From positions 1 through 54,884 of the forward strand of contig NZ_SRXY01000015.1 of the NCBI RefSeq assembly GCF_004804335.1: a stretch of 54,884 bases of DNA, read 5' to 3'. The position numbers and the translations under genes were made by a program. Below, piece by piece: positions 17,496 to 25,822 of the stretch; the first letter of the stretch is position 1; every line of letters starts with the position of its first letter. The notes beneath the pieces were generated by a model. It was not told where the DNA came from. It did not search any database and was given only the letters and a program-made list of their open reading frames with translations. The stretch comes from Pacificoceanicola onchidii (GTDB lineage: Bacteria > Pseudomonadota > Alphaproteobacteria > Rhodobacterales > Rhodobacteraceae).

Positions 17496-18533
17496 ATGAC
17501 CTTTGCGCGCTGTGGACAGGGCGCACGGGCAGAGGTCAGAAGGGCCATGACATTGAGCAAAAAGCAGCGGGCGGGGCGGCTGGTGGCGGTGGTTGTCACC
17601 TACAACCGGCTGGCGCAATTGCAGGTGACTTTGCCGCGTTTGCTGGAGAGTGCCGAGGGCGATCTGGAGGCGGTGATCGTGGTCGACAACGCCTCGAGCG
17701 ACGGCACCGGGGAATGGCTGGACGGGCAGGATGCGCCGCGGCTCGATGTGTTGCGCCTTGAGGCAAATCTGGGCGGGGCAGGCGGGTTCGAGACCGGCAT
17801 GCGCGCCGCTGTGGACCGCTATGATCCCGATTGGGTGGTGGTCATGGATGATGACGCGCGGCCCGAGCCGGGCGTGTTGGCGCGGTTTCAGGCCGAGGAT
17901 CGCAGCGGGGCAGAGGCCTGGGCGGCGGCGGTCTATCATCTCGATGGGCGCATCTGTGATATGAACCGCCCGTCGATCAATCCGTTCTGGCACCGCGATG
18001 TGCTCTGGCGGACGATTTCGGGCAAGGGGCGTGACGGGTTTCACATCGGCAAGGCCGAGTATGAGGGGACCGCCCCGGTGGCCATTGATGGCACGTCTTT
18101 TGTCGGCTTCTTTGTCTCGCGCGCGGGGATGCGGCTCGCGGGTTATCCCGATGGCTCGCTCTTTATCTACGGCGATGACGTGCTCTATACGCTGGGTTTG
18201 ACGCGGGCGGGGGGGCGGATCCTGTTCGACCCGACCCTGCGGTTCGAGCATGATTTCTCCACCATGACCGATGGCGATCAGCGGTTCCGGCCCTTGTGGA
18301 AGAGCTATTACCACTACCGCAACCTGCTGATGGTCTACCGCATGGCGTCAGGCAAACTGTTCCCGCTGGTGCTGCTGGCCGCCTCCGGCAAGTGGCTTTT
18401 GAAGGTGCGCTATCATGGCGGCGAGCGGCTGGCCTTTACCGGGCTGGTGCTCAGGGCGCTGCGTGACGGGCTGCTCAGCCGCACCGATGTGCCCCACGCG
18501 CAGGTGCTGGAGTGGGCGAAGGGCAGGCGCTGA
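17496..18533 (+). CDS. Family 2 glycosyltransferase, rhamnosyl/galactofuranosyl type
   Basis: 345 aa. GGGAGG (17484-17489) lies six bases before this ATG and decides the start; an internal ATG at 17547 fits the family's usual N-terminus better but has a poorer site. VAVVVTYNRLAQLQ, VDNASSDGTGEWL, NLGGAGGFETGM and VVVMDDDARP give a GT2 with a DDD metal site. The NLGGAGGF block is seen in rhamnosyl- and galactofuranosyltransferases; both donors can be made on this plasmid (rml genes, glf). It is divergent from rmlC and ends 21 bp from the convergent kpsM-like gene. Confidence 0.85.
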   Translation: MTFARCGQGARAEVRRAMTLSKKQRAGRLVAVVVTYNRLAQLQVTLPRLLESAEGDLEAVIVVDNASSDGTGEWLDGQDAPRLDVLRLEANLGGAGGFETGMRAAVDRYDPDWVVVMDDDARPEPGVLARFQAEDRSGAEAWAAAVYHLDGRICDMNRPSINPFWHRDVLWRTISGKGRDGFHIGKAEYEGTAPVAIDGTSFVGFFVSRAGMRLAGYPDGSLFIYGDDVLYTLGLTRAGGRILFDPTLRFEHDFSTMTDGDQRFRPLWKSYYHYRNLLMVYRMASGKLFPLVLLAASGKWLLKVRYHGGERLAFTGLVLRALRDGLLSRTDVPHAQVLEWAKGRR

Positions 18534-18554
18534 GGCGCTGCCCCTTGCGCTCCG

Positions 18555-19376
18555 TTACCGGTTGTTGAGCAGATCGCGGTGGTGCCGGCCCAGCAGCAGA
18601 ACGCCGAAAAACAGCGTGATCAGGCCAAAGAGCGCAGGATAGGCGAGCATCACGTAATCGGCCTTGTAGGTCTGGTAGAACCCGGTCCGCATCCAGCCGG
18701 TTATATGCATGAGCGGGTTGTACCACAAAAAGCCCTGAACGCTTGGCGGCAGGTTTTCATAGAGAAAGATCACCCCCGAGGCGATCACCAGAGGCCGGTT
18801 GAGAATGCCCCAGATCTGTCCCCAGACGGGGAACAGGCCAAACAGGACGCAATTGACCGTGCCGACACCCGCCCCGATGAGGATGGCGAGGCCCATGGCG
18901 ACCAGAACGGGGGACAGGTCGAGCAGGACGCGGGCCTCGGTTGCGGTGAGAATCGTGAACAGCACGATCAGCGTCACAAGCATCCCGGTCAGCGCGTTCA
19001 GCAGGAGGCGCGCGACAATGGCATCAACCCATGTGACCGCGGGATATTGCAGCAACGGCCTGGAGAAGATGATCGCATTGGTCGTCATGTTGGAGACGTT
19101 CAGGTACAAAAGGAACGGCATGAAGCCGGTGGCGTAGAACAGGATGAAGTTGTTGCCGAGCGGCGGATTGCGGATCAGCAGCGAAAACGCCAGCGCCATG
19201 ACCACGATCACGCCGATCGGTTCCAGGATGGCCCAGAGATAGCCGCCCGGCGAGTTGCCATAGCGTGTGGCCATTTCCCGCAGAATCAGAGCCGAAATCG
19301 AGCGGAAACTGCCAAAGGACCGCCGGGGCAGGGGTTTGGGTCTTTGCGGGGCGGTCAGCGGCGGCAGCTGCGTCAT
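18555..19376 (-). CDS. kpsM: Capsule/polysaccharide ABC exporter, permease
   Basis: 273 aa from the ATG at 19376; longer frames read into the divergent promoter. Six hydrophobic segments with a SALILREMATRYGNSPGGYLWAILEP-type amphipathic N-terminus (shown here in part) place it in the ABC-2 KpsM/Wzm family. With the KpsT-like ATPase (20805) it carries polysaccharide across the inner membrane. Unusually it is transcribed away from kpsE and kpsT and ends 21 bp from the upstream GT2. The intergenic 19377-19453 must hold divergent promoters. Confidence 0.9.
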   Translation of the reverse strand: MTQLPPLTAPQRPKPLPRRSFGSFRSISALILREMATRYGNSPGGYLWAILEPIGVIVVMALAFSLLIRNPPLGNNFILFYATGFMPFLLYLNVSNMTTNAIIFSRPLLQYPAVTWVDAIVARLLLNALTGMLVTLIVLFTILTATEARVLLDLSPVLVAMGLAILIGAGVGTVNCVLFGLFPVWGQIWGILNRPLVIASGVIFLYENLPPSVQGFLWYNPLMHITGWMRTGFYQTYKADYVMLAYPALFGLITLFFGVLLLGRHHRDLLNNR

Positions 19377-19453
19377 GGGTGCATCCGTATTGGCTTCATC
19401 CGACCAATATGTAAAAGTCGCGCACAAATCAAAACAGCTTATTGTTGATCCAC

Positions 19454-20761
19454 ATGAATGATGCAGCACAGGGCGGTGGGGCGAATGCGCCGGGGCCCGT
19501 GGTTGCCGCGCCGAAGCCGGTCCCGGCCGGTCAGGCCACAGGTCCAAATCAACCGCACCCGAATCCCCCCAAGGCCCCCGGCGAGCAGCAGGAGCCCAAG
19601 AAAAAGTGGCAGCCGCCACCGGTGCGTGAAATGGCCGGTCCGGCGCGCATGAAGCGGCGCCACTGGGGGTTGATCGTCTCCTTTGGCCTGATGGTCATCG
19701 CGCCGCTGATGCTGGTGCTTTTGTACATGTGGCTGGTGGCCGAGGATCAATACGCCTCCACCGTCGGGTTCACCGTGCGGCAGGAAGAGGATGGCGGCGC
19801 CTCGGCGGTGCTGGGCGGGCTGGCGCAGCTGGCGGGCTCCAGCACCTCTTCGGACAGTGATATTCTCTACGAGTTCATTCTCAGCCAGGCACTGGTGCGC
19901 ACCATCGACGAAAAGGTCGGCCTGAAGGGGCATTACAGCGCCTATTGGGACGATGACCCGGTGTTTGCGCTCAGCCCGGAGGCCACCATCGAGGACCTGC
20001 AGGAATACTGGGAGCGCATCGTGCGCATTTCCTATGATCAGGGCTCTGGTCTGATGGATGTGCGGGTGCTGGCCTTTGACCCGGACAAGGCACAGGCCAT
20101 TGCCCGGCAGATCATCCTTGAAGGGCAGGCGATGATCAACGCGCTGAACGAGCAGGCGCGCGAGGACGCCATGCGCTATGCGGAGGTGGAGCTGGACGAG
20201 GCGGTGGCCCGCCTCAAGGAGGCGCGCGAGGCGCTGACCAATTTCCGCACGCGCACCACCATCGTGGATCCGGGGGCTGACCTTCAGGGGCGCATGGGGG
20301 TGATGAACGGGCTGCAGCAGCAGCTCGCCACGGCGCTTATCGAATATGATCTTCTGCGCGAGCAGACCAACGAGGACGATCCGCGCATCACCCAGGTGCG
20401 CCGCCGCATCGATGCCATCCGCAACCGCATCGACGAAGAGCGGCAGGCCTTTACCTCGGACACCACCACCAACAGCACCGACGGCGAGGATTACCCGACC
20501 TTGATCGCCGAATACGAAGGGCTTGTGGTGGACCGGGAGTTTGCCGAGGAAAGCTATCGCGCCTCGCTGGCGGCGGTGGATGTGGCGCGGGCCAAGGCCT
20601 CGCGGCAGAGCCGCTATCTGGCGACCTACGTGCAGCCCACCCGGGCCGAAAGCAGCGAGTACCCGCAGCGCCTGACGATTTCGCTGCTGGCGGGGATTTT
20701 CCTGCTGCTGCTGTGGTCGATCTGCGCGCTGGTCTACTACTCGATCCGCGATCGTCGGTAA
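19454..20761 (+). CDS. kpsE: KpsE/Wzz-like capsule export inner-membrane protein
   Basis: 435 aa from the ATG at 19454 (an in-frame TTG lies at 19442; neither has a strong ribosome site). A Pro/Ala-rich cytoplasmic tail of about 60 residues precedes helix 1 (LIVSFGLMVIAPLMLVLLYM). Next comes a periplasmic region with long coiled coil (about 210-300, 350-410), then a C-terminal helix (LLAGIFLLLLWSICALVYY). This is the polysaccharide co-polymerase / export adaptor topology. E. coli KpsE is shorter (about 380 aa); the Pro-rich tail is the extra part. It bridges to an outer-membrane exporter that is not on this plasmid. Confidence 0.88.
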   Translation: MNDAAQGGGANAPGPVVAAPKPVPAGQATGPNQPHPNPPKAPGEQQEPKKKWQPPPVREMAGPARMKRRHWGLIVSFGLMVIAPLMLVLLYMWLVAEDQYASTVGFTVRQEEDGGASAVLGGLAQLAGSSTSSDSDILYEFILSQALVRTIDEKVGLKGHYSAYWDDDPVFALSPEATIEDLQEYWERIVRISYDQGSGLMDVRVLAFDPDKAQAIARQIILEGQAMINALNEQAREDAMRYAEVELDEAVARLKEAREALTNFRTRTTIVDPGADLQGRMGVMNGLQQQLATALIEYDLLREQTNEDDPRITQVRRRIDAIRNRIDEERQAFTSDTTTNSTDGEDYPTLIAEYEGLVVDREFAEESYRASLAAVDVARAKASRQSRYLATYVQPTRAESSEYPQRLTISLLAGIFLLLLWSICALVYYSIRDRR

Positions 20762-20804
20762 GGGGTAGGATGGACGCCATGTTTCGTGATCCCGGGCCCG
20801 CGTC

Positions 20805-21464
20805 ATGATCCGCTTTGACAACCTGAGCAAAAGCTTCTGGGTGCGCGGCGAGCGCAAGGTGGTGATCGACCACCTCAACAGCACCCTGCCGACCGGCAAG
20901 TCGCTGGGCCTTCTGGGGCGCAACGGGGCGGGCAAGTCGACCTTGATGTCGATCATCGCGGGCAACCTGCGCCCGGACACCGGCGAGGTGTTCTCGGACG
21001 GGACCATTTCCTGGCCCGTAGGCTTTGCCGGCTCGTTCCATGGTCAGCTGACCGGCGCGGAGAACGTGCGGTTCATTGCGCGGATTTATGGTGTGGATTC
21101 CGATGAGCTGGTGGATTTCGTCGCGGATTTCGCCGAACTGGGCAAACATTTCCACATGCCGGTGCGCAGCTATTCTTCGGGCATGCGCTCGCGTCTGGCC
21201 TTTGGCGCCTCCATGGGCATTCGCTTTGACACCTACCTGGTGGATGAGGCGACCTCGGTGGGCGATGCCGCGTTCCGCTGGAAGAGCCAGCGCTATTTTG
21301 CCGATCGGGTGAAGAACGCCAGCGCCATTCTCGTCTCGCACGACATGTCGCAGATGCGCGACTTCTGTGATGCCGGGGTGCTGTTGTCGGAGGGCAAGCT
21401 GACCTATTTCGAGGACATCGACGAGGCGATCGAAGCGCATCTGACATTGATCCGGGACCGGTAA
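20805..21464 (+). CDS. kpsT: Capsule/polysaccharide ABC exporter, ATPase
   Basis: 219 aa, the length of KpsT. Walker A GRNGAGKST (38-46), signature YSSGMRSRLAFG, Walker B with YLVDEATSVGD, and the switch His in LVSHDMSQMRD. There is no C-terminal carbohydrate-binding extension of the Wzt kind, so export is not of the O-antigen capping type. It partners the permease at 18555. It lies 43 bp after kpsE and upstream of a sulfotransferase, so it belongs to a rightward export/modification operon ending at 24928. Confidence 0.93.
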   Translation: MIRFDNLSKSFWVRGERKVVIDHLNSTLPTGKSLGLLGRNGAGKSTLMSIIAGNLRPDTGEVFSDGTISWPVGFAGSFHGQLTGAENVRFIARIYGVDSDELVDFVADFAELGKHFHMPVRSYSSGMRSRLAFGASMGIRFDTYLVDEATSVGDAAFRWKSQRYFADRVKNASAILVSHDMSQMRDFCDAGVLLSEGKLTYFEDIDEAIEAHLTLIRDR

Positions 21465-21575
21465 GCGCGGCGGGGTGCTTGCCGCTGCGGCCCGCTTGAA
21501 ACGCAAGCCGCGCTCCGCCATAAGGCGTGAACCTGGGACGCCCGCGTTCAGGAGTGATGATGAGATCAGAAGTCG

Positions 21576-22670
21576 ATGCGCCAGCGTAAAACTCTTTTTA
21601 TCCACGTGGGCCACTACAAGACCGGCACCACCGCGCTTCAGGTCTTCTTGGGCAACAATGCCCGCAAGCTGCGCCGCCACGGGCTCGATTACACCGATCT
21701 GTGCCAGCATCATCAAAAGCACTCGATGTACGCCTTTGCGCTTTATCGCGCCGCCCGCGTGAAGACCCTGATGCATGGCTATAACAACCCCACGGACCCC
21801 GAAACGCTCTGGGGGCGGCTGTTCGAGGCGGTAGAGGCCAGCGCCTCGGACCGGGTGATGATCAGCACCGAGGAGTTCATGCGGCTGGGGGCCTATCCGG
21901 CGGCGGCGGAGCGGCTGGGGGCCATCATCGACGGCGTGCGCGATCAGCTTGATTTTCGCATCATCGCCTATCTGCGCAGCCCCGATGCCCATCTGCGCTC
22001 GTGGTACAACCAGATGGTCAAGATGGGGGCCACAACCGGCGATTATAACCACGCGGTGCAGCAGGGCATGGAGCCGGTGCACAGCGATTATGCCCTCGCG
22101 TTGAAGCCCTGGGTCGAGATTTTCGGGGCAGAGGCGGTGATCGTGCGGCCCTACCACGAAAAGATGCGCGAGAACGGCGGGTTGTTCCGGGATTTCCTGC
22201 CGCTGCTGGGGTTCGACTATGACAAGCCGCCGGGGCTGAGCAGCTGGTCTGCGCCGCAAGAGGACGTGAACCCGCGCATGGACGATCGCCTGCTGGAGCT
22301 GTCGCGGGCGCTGAAGCTGGCGGAGGTGCCAAACAATGTCGCGCCGTGGGTCGTGAAGCGGGCCGGGGAGATGCTGGAGCGGCAGGACGCGGAGATCGCC
22401 AGCGGCGCGCAGAGCTTTGAGGCGGTGATCCGGACCGTGGAGCAGGGGCTCGACGGGCTGGCGGATCTGCCGGGCTCGGCGGTGGACATCGCCGCTTTCA
22501 AGGCGGATCTGCCCCGTGCGGAGGTGCCGTGGCGCGCGGAGCTGGGGCTGGTGCTGGCCACGCTCCTGCGCGAACAGAACCTGCAGCGCGAGAGCATCCA
22601 CAAACGTATGGTCGAGCTGCGCGACCGGGTTGCGGCGCTGGAAGCGCGGCTTGAAGGGCGGGACAGCTGA
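21576..22670 (+). CDS. Sulfotransferase family protein
   Basis: 364 aa. FIHVGHYKTGTTALQ is the 5'-phosphosulfate loop; IIAYLRSPDAHLRSWYNQM holds the Arg and Ser of the 3'-phosphate site. The C-terminus ends in a coiled coil (QRESIHKRMVELRDRVAAL), possibly for dimerisation. It resembles the gene at 53723 (shared YNQMVK-x-GA-x-TG). It probably moves sulfate from PAPS to the polysaccharide before export. Its stop and the GT4's GTG start are only three bases apart. Confidence 0.85.
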   Translation: MRQRKTLFIHVGHYKTGTTALQVFLGNNARKLRRHGLDYTDLCQHHQKHSMYAFALYRAARVKTLMHGYNNPTDPETLWGRLFEAVEASASDRVMISTEEFMRLGAYPAAAERLGAIIDGVRDQLDFRIIAYLRSPDAHLRSWYNQMVKMGATTGDYNHAVQQGMEPVHSDYALALKPWVEIFGAEAVIVRPYHEKMRENGGLFRDFLPLLGFDYDKPPGLSSWSAPQEDVNPRMDDRLLELSRALKLAEVPNNVAPWVVKRAGEMLERQDAEIASGAQSFEAVIRTVEQGLDGLADLPGSAVDIAAFKADLPRAEVPWRAELGLVLATLLREQNLQRESIHKRMVELRDRVAALEARLEGRDS

Positions 22671-22672
22671 CG

Positions 22673-24208
22673 GTGCGCATCCTCTATTATAACTGGGTCG
22701 ATTATCTCGACGAGGAGCGCCGCGGCGGCGGCGTGTCGGTCTATCAGCGCAACCTGATGCGGGCGCTGGCGGGCGAGCCGGATGTCGAGGCCAGTTTCCT
22801 GTTCTCCGGTGTGTCCTACGATTTCCCGCGCGGCGGGGCGCCGCGTTGGGAGACGGTGCGGCACGGGCCGGATCAGGACAGGGCGCGGCGCTTCGAGATC
22901 GTCAATTCGGGCGTGCTCGCCCCGGCGCATCATGGCTTTGGCAATGAGGCGCAGGTCTCGGACGAAGACACCGAAGCGGCTTTTGTGGATTTCATCGACA
23001 AGACCGGCCCCTATGACGTGATCCATTTCAACACGCTCGAAGGGCTGCCCGCCAAGGTGCTGGAGCGCTGCCGCCTCTGGCCGCAGATGCGGGTGATCCT
23101 GTCCTTGCACAACTACTATCCGTTCTGCCCGCAGGTGAACCTGTGGCACCAGGAACGTGAGACCTGCGCCGATTTTGGCGAGGGGCGCAAATGCGTGCAT
23201 TGCCTGCCGCATGTACACGATCCGCGCCATATGCGCCTGTCGGGGGGCCTTGGGTACAAGCTGCGGCTGATGGGGCTGACGCCGGGGACATGGGCCTTTG
23301 ACCAGGCCTATCGCTGGACCATGCGGATCGGCGGGCGCGCCTCGCGGCTTCTGCGCAAAATCAAGGGGCAGGGCGCGCGGCGTCTGCGCCGGGGCGGCAA
23401 ACCGGGGCAGCTGCGCCCCATGGCCCCGCCGGATGGTGCGCCCTTTGCCGCGCGGCGGGCCGAGATCGTGCGGCTGATCAATGAACACTGTCATGTGGTG
23501 CTGGGGGTGTCGGACGCGGTCTGTGATCTGGCGCGGCGCTTTGGCGTGAGCGAGAGCCTTGTGCACACCAGCTATATCGGCACCCGCGAGGCCTCGGCCT
23601 GGCATGAGACAAAACCGCGGATCTTCCCGATTGCCTCGGATGGCACGCTGCGGCTGGCCTATTTGGGCTATATGCGGCGCGACAAGGGGTTTTACTTCCT
23701 GCTGAACGCGCTTGAGACCATGCCGCGCGAGCTGGCCGGGCGGCTCAGGCTCGAAGTGGCGGCCAGGCGCAGCGATCGGGCCACCATGGACCGGCTGTCC
23801 GAGCTGTCGGGGCGGCTGGCGGGGCTGACCCATGCGGATGGCTATTCCCATGACGATCTCGACAGGCTGCTGGCGCAGGTGGACGTGGGGCTGATCCCGG
23901 TGCTCTGGCATGACAACCTGCCGCAAGTGGCGATCGAGATGCACGCGCGCCATATCCCGCTGCTCTGTTCCGACATGGGCGGGGCGCAGGAGCTGGGCAA
24001 CTCAGCGCAGATGAGCTTTGCCGCCGGGGACGTGGCCTCGTTCCATGATCGTATTCGCGCGCTTTTGCATGGGGAGGTCGACATGGACGCCTATTGGCAG
24101 GGCGCGCGCGCGCCCGTGGAGATGCAGACGCACCTTGCGGATCTTATGGCACATTATCGCGCGCCGGTTACGGAACCGGTTGCCTCTGGCGCGGCTTTTG
24201 CCAATTAA
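22673..24208 (+). CDS. Family 4-like glycosyltransferase
   Basis: 511 aa from a GTG. The N-terminal half has GGGVSVYQRNLMRAL, the phosphate-loop-like region of GT-B enzymes, and VIHFNTLEG. The C-terminal half has LAYLGYMRRDKGFYFLLNAL and a VGLIPVLWHDNLPQVAIEM acceptor/donor region with the usual E-x7-E style spacing. A Cys-rich stretch, CADFGEGRKCVHC, sits about residue 165 and is also found in some sugar transferases that bind metal. Cytoplasmic or membrane-associated. It lies between two sulfotransferases. Confidence 0.85.
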   Translation: MRILYYNWVDYLDEERRGGGVSVYQRNLMRALAGEPDVEASFLFSGVSYDFPRGGAPRWETVRHGPDQDRARRFEIVNSGVLAPAHHGFGNEAQVSDEDTEAAFVDFIDKTGPYDVIHFNTLEGLPAKVLERCRLWPQMRVILSLHNYYPFCPQVNLWHQERETCADFGEGRKCVHCLPHVHDPRHMRLSGGLGYKLRLMGLTPGTWAFDQAYRWTMRIGGRASRLLRKIKGQGARRLRRGGKPGQLRPMAPPDGAPFAARRAEIVRLINEHCHVVLGVSDAVCDLARRFGVSESLVHTSYIGTREASAWHETKPRIFPIASDGTLRLAYLGYMRRDKGFYFLLNALETMPRELAGRLRLEVAARRSDRATMDRLSELSGRLAGLTHADGYSHDDLDRLLAQVDVGLIPVLWHDNLPQVAIEMHARHIPLLCSDMGGAQELGNSAQMSFAAGDVASFHDRIRALLHGEVDMDAYWQGARAPVEMQTHLADLMAHYRAPVTEPVASGAAFAN

Positions 24209-24241
24209 AGGCCAAAGCGCACCAACAGGAGACGACCCCGC

Positions 24242-24928
24242 ATGATCAAGCCCGCAGGCGCAGGAGAGGGACAGACCCTCAAGGGCACGCTCTTTGTGGT
24301 GACCTATGGCCGGTCCGGTTCGACGTTGCTGCAAAGTCTGTTGCAGACCATTCCCGGCGCGTGCCTGCGCGGTGAGAATGGCGGGGCGCTGCAGGGATTG
24401 TTCCAATCGGCGACGCCGCTGCGCCGCGCCCATGGCGAACACGGGCTTCAGGCGCAGCCTGCCGATCATCCCTGGCACGGCATGGCCGAGATCGACGTGA
24501 GCGCCTATGAGCGGCGTCTGGCGCATGTGTTCATGGAAGAGATCCTGCGCCCGCCGGAAGGCGCGCGCTGGGTTGGCTTCAAGGAGGTGCGCTATCTGCA
24601 GATGGGCGCGAACCTGCCGCAGTTCCTGAATTTCTGCCGCCGGGTGTTTCACAACCCGTTTTTCGTGTTCAACTCGCGCAATCATGGCGATGTGTGCAAA
24701 TCGAAATGGTGGGCCGATCATCCCGAGGCGGTGATCCGCCCGCAGCTTGAGCGCGCCGACGAGATTTTCACGCGCTTCTCCACCAACCACCCGCGCATTG
24801 CCCATCACGTGCAATACGAAGAGCTGGTGGCCGATCCCGAGATTCTGAGGCCTTTGTTCGAGAAGCTGGGCGAGCCCTATGACGCGGGTGCGGTGGCGCA
24901 GATCATGGGCAAGCGGCTGACGCACTGA
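24242..24928 (+). CDS. Sulfotransferase
   Basis: 228 aa, short for the family but with both PAPS motifs: VTYGRSGSTLLQSLL and FFVFNSRNHGDVCKS. ACAGGAGA lies upstream of the ATG. EELVADPE near the C-terminus is typical of bacterial carbohydrate sulfotransferases. Last gene of the rightward export operon; it ends 36 bp from the convergent GNAT gene. Confidence 0.88.
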   Translation: MIKPAGAGEGQTLKGTLFVVTYGRSGSTLLQSLLQTIPGACLRGENGGALQGLFQSATPLRRAHGEHGLQAQPADHPWHGMAEIDVSAYERRLAHVFMEEILRPPEGARWVGFKEVRYLQMGANLPQFLNFCRRVFHNPFFVFNSRNHGDVCKSKWWADHPEAVIRPQLERADEIFTRFSTNHPRIAHHVQYEELVADPEILRPLFEKLGEPYDAGAVAQIMGKRLTH

Positions 24929-24964
24929 GGGGGCGCCGGGCGCGAACGCGCTAGGGCCCTGACC

Positions 24965-25765
24965 CTAGGAGACGTTTGGCAACGACAGGCGCATTTCGGA
25001 CTGAACGATAAAGCGATGCGCGCCGAGTTTTTGCAAAAGAGAACACAAGGCGCTGTCCGCGGAATCGACATTGACCAATGTCAGCGAGCCGACTGTGGCT
25101 GCCGCAGCGAGGAGCTCTTCCAAGGCACAGGGATCGCTGGCGGCAATCTGATGCACGAGGCCACCGGCGCCGATGAGGACGCCGCCTTTTTCATGAAGGA
25201 GGGGCGTCAGCTGTGCGCCGTCAAGGGAGTCGGTGGCGTTTTGCCAAGATGGCGTCCAGGTCGCATAGCGCTGAATGACAGTGGCCACGGTGCCGAAATC
25301 CGACAAGGCGCATGAGGACCGGTCAGGAGAGGGGTGTTCAAGCCGATAGCAGTCGAGCTTTCTGGCCACCTCAAATCCCAGCTTCCGATAGAGACGTTCA
25401 GCGCCTGTGTTTCCCTCGATAACCTCAAGCCAAAAGCTCTCGATCCCGGCATTCTGGGCCGCAGCGATCGCCGCCATGCCCAAACGAGACGCCAATCCCC
25501 GGCCTCTGTGCTCAATCCGTGTTCCGCTGCCTATCAGATACCGTTTGGTGTTCCGCGTCGCGACGTTCCAAAACCCGATGACTTCATTGTCGTCGATGGC
25601 GACGAAGGACGCCTCGGGGTCAAACCCTCTCGCACTCAGCGCCGCTTTGAACGTGGCGGCATCTGGTTGCAACGGAACGATATAGTCAGAAAACGCGGCA
25701 AGCATGGCGTCATGCAAAGCGCCGAGGTCAAGGCCGGATCCGGAAAACGAAACAATTCGGGTCAT
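24965..25765 (-). CDS. GNAT-family N-acetyltransferase
   Basis: 266 aa from the ATG at 25765 (a longer frame to 25801 lacks a ribosome site). The first half is a GNAT domain: a RIEHRGRGLASRLG acetyl-CoA loop, then IESFWLEVIEGNTGAERLYRKLGFE, the classical motif B. The second half (from about 150) looks like a degenerate second GNAT fold ending in FIVQSEMRL. It has a lower GC bias than the operon upstream and could be a moron-like insertion, or it may acetylate an amino sugar made by the DegT enzyme. A small hairpin, CTAGGG-N6-CCCTAG, covers its stop codon. Confidence 0.8.
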   Translation of the reverse strand: MTRIVSFSGSGLDLGALHDAMLAAFSDYIVPLQPDAATFKAALSARGFDPEASFVAIDDNEVIGFWNVATRNTKRYLIGSGTRIEHRGRGLASRLGMAAIAAAQNAGIESFWLEVIEGNTGAERLYRKLGFEVARKLDCYRLEHPSPDRSSCALSDFGTVATVIQRYATWTPSWQNATDSLDGAQLTPLLHEKGGVLIGAGGLVHQIAASDPCALEELLAAAATVGSLTLVNVDSADSALCSLLQKLGAHRFIVQSEMRLSLPNVS

Positions 25766-25822
25766 CTTCGTGCTTTCATAACTCCAGGCTGCGCACAGCA
25801 AAGACCGGGTTTTGCGTGCCGC

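Noticed and set aside
19454-20761. KpsE-like protein as a type I secretion (HlyD) adaptor for the RTX proteins
   Set aside because: It has two membrane helices with a coiled-coil periplasmic part (Wzz/KpsE topology), no HlyD lipoyl/barrel features, and lies beside KpsT.
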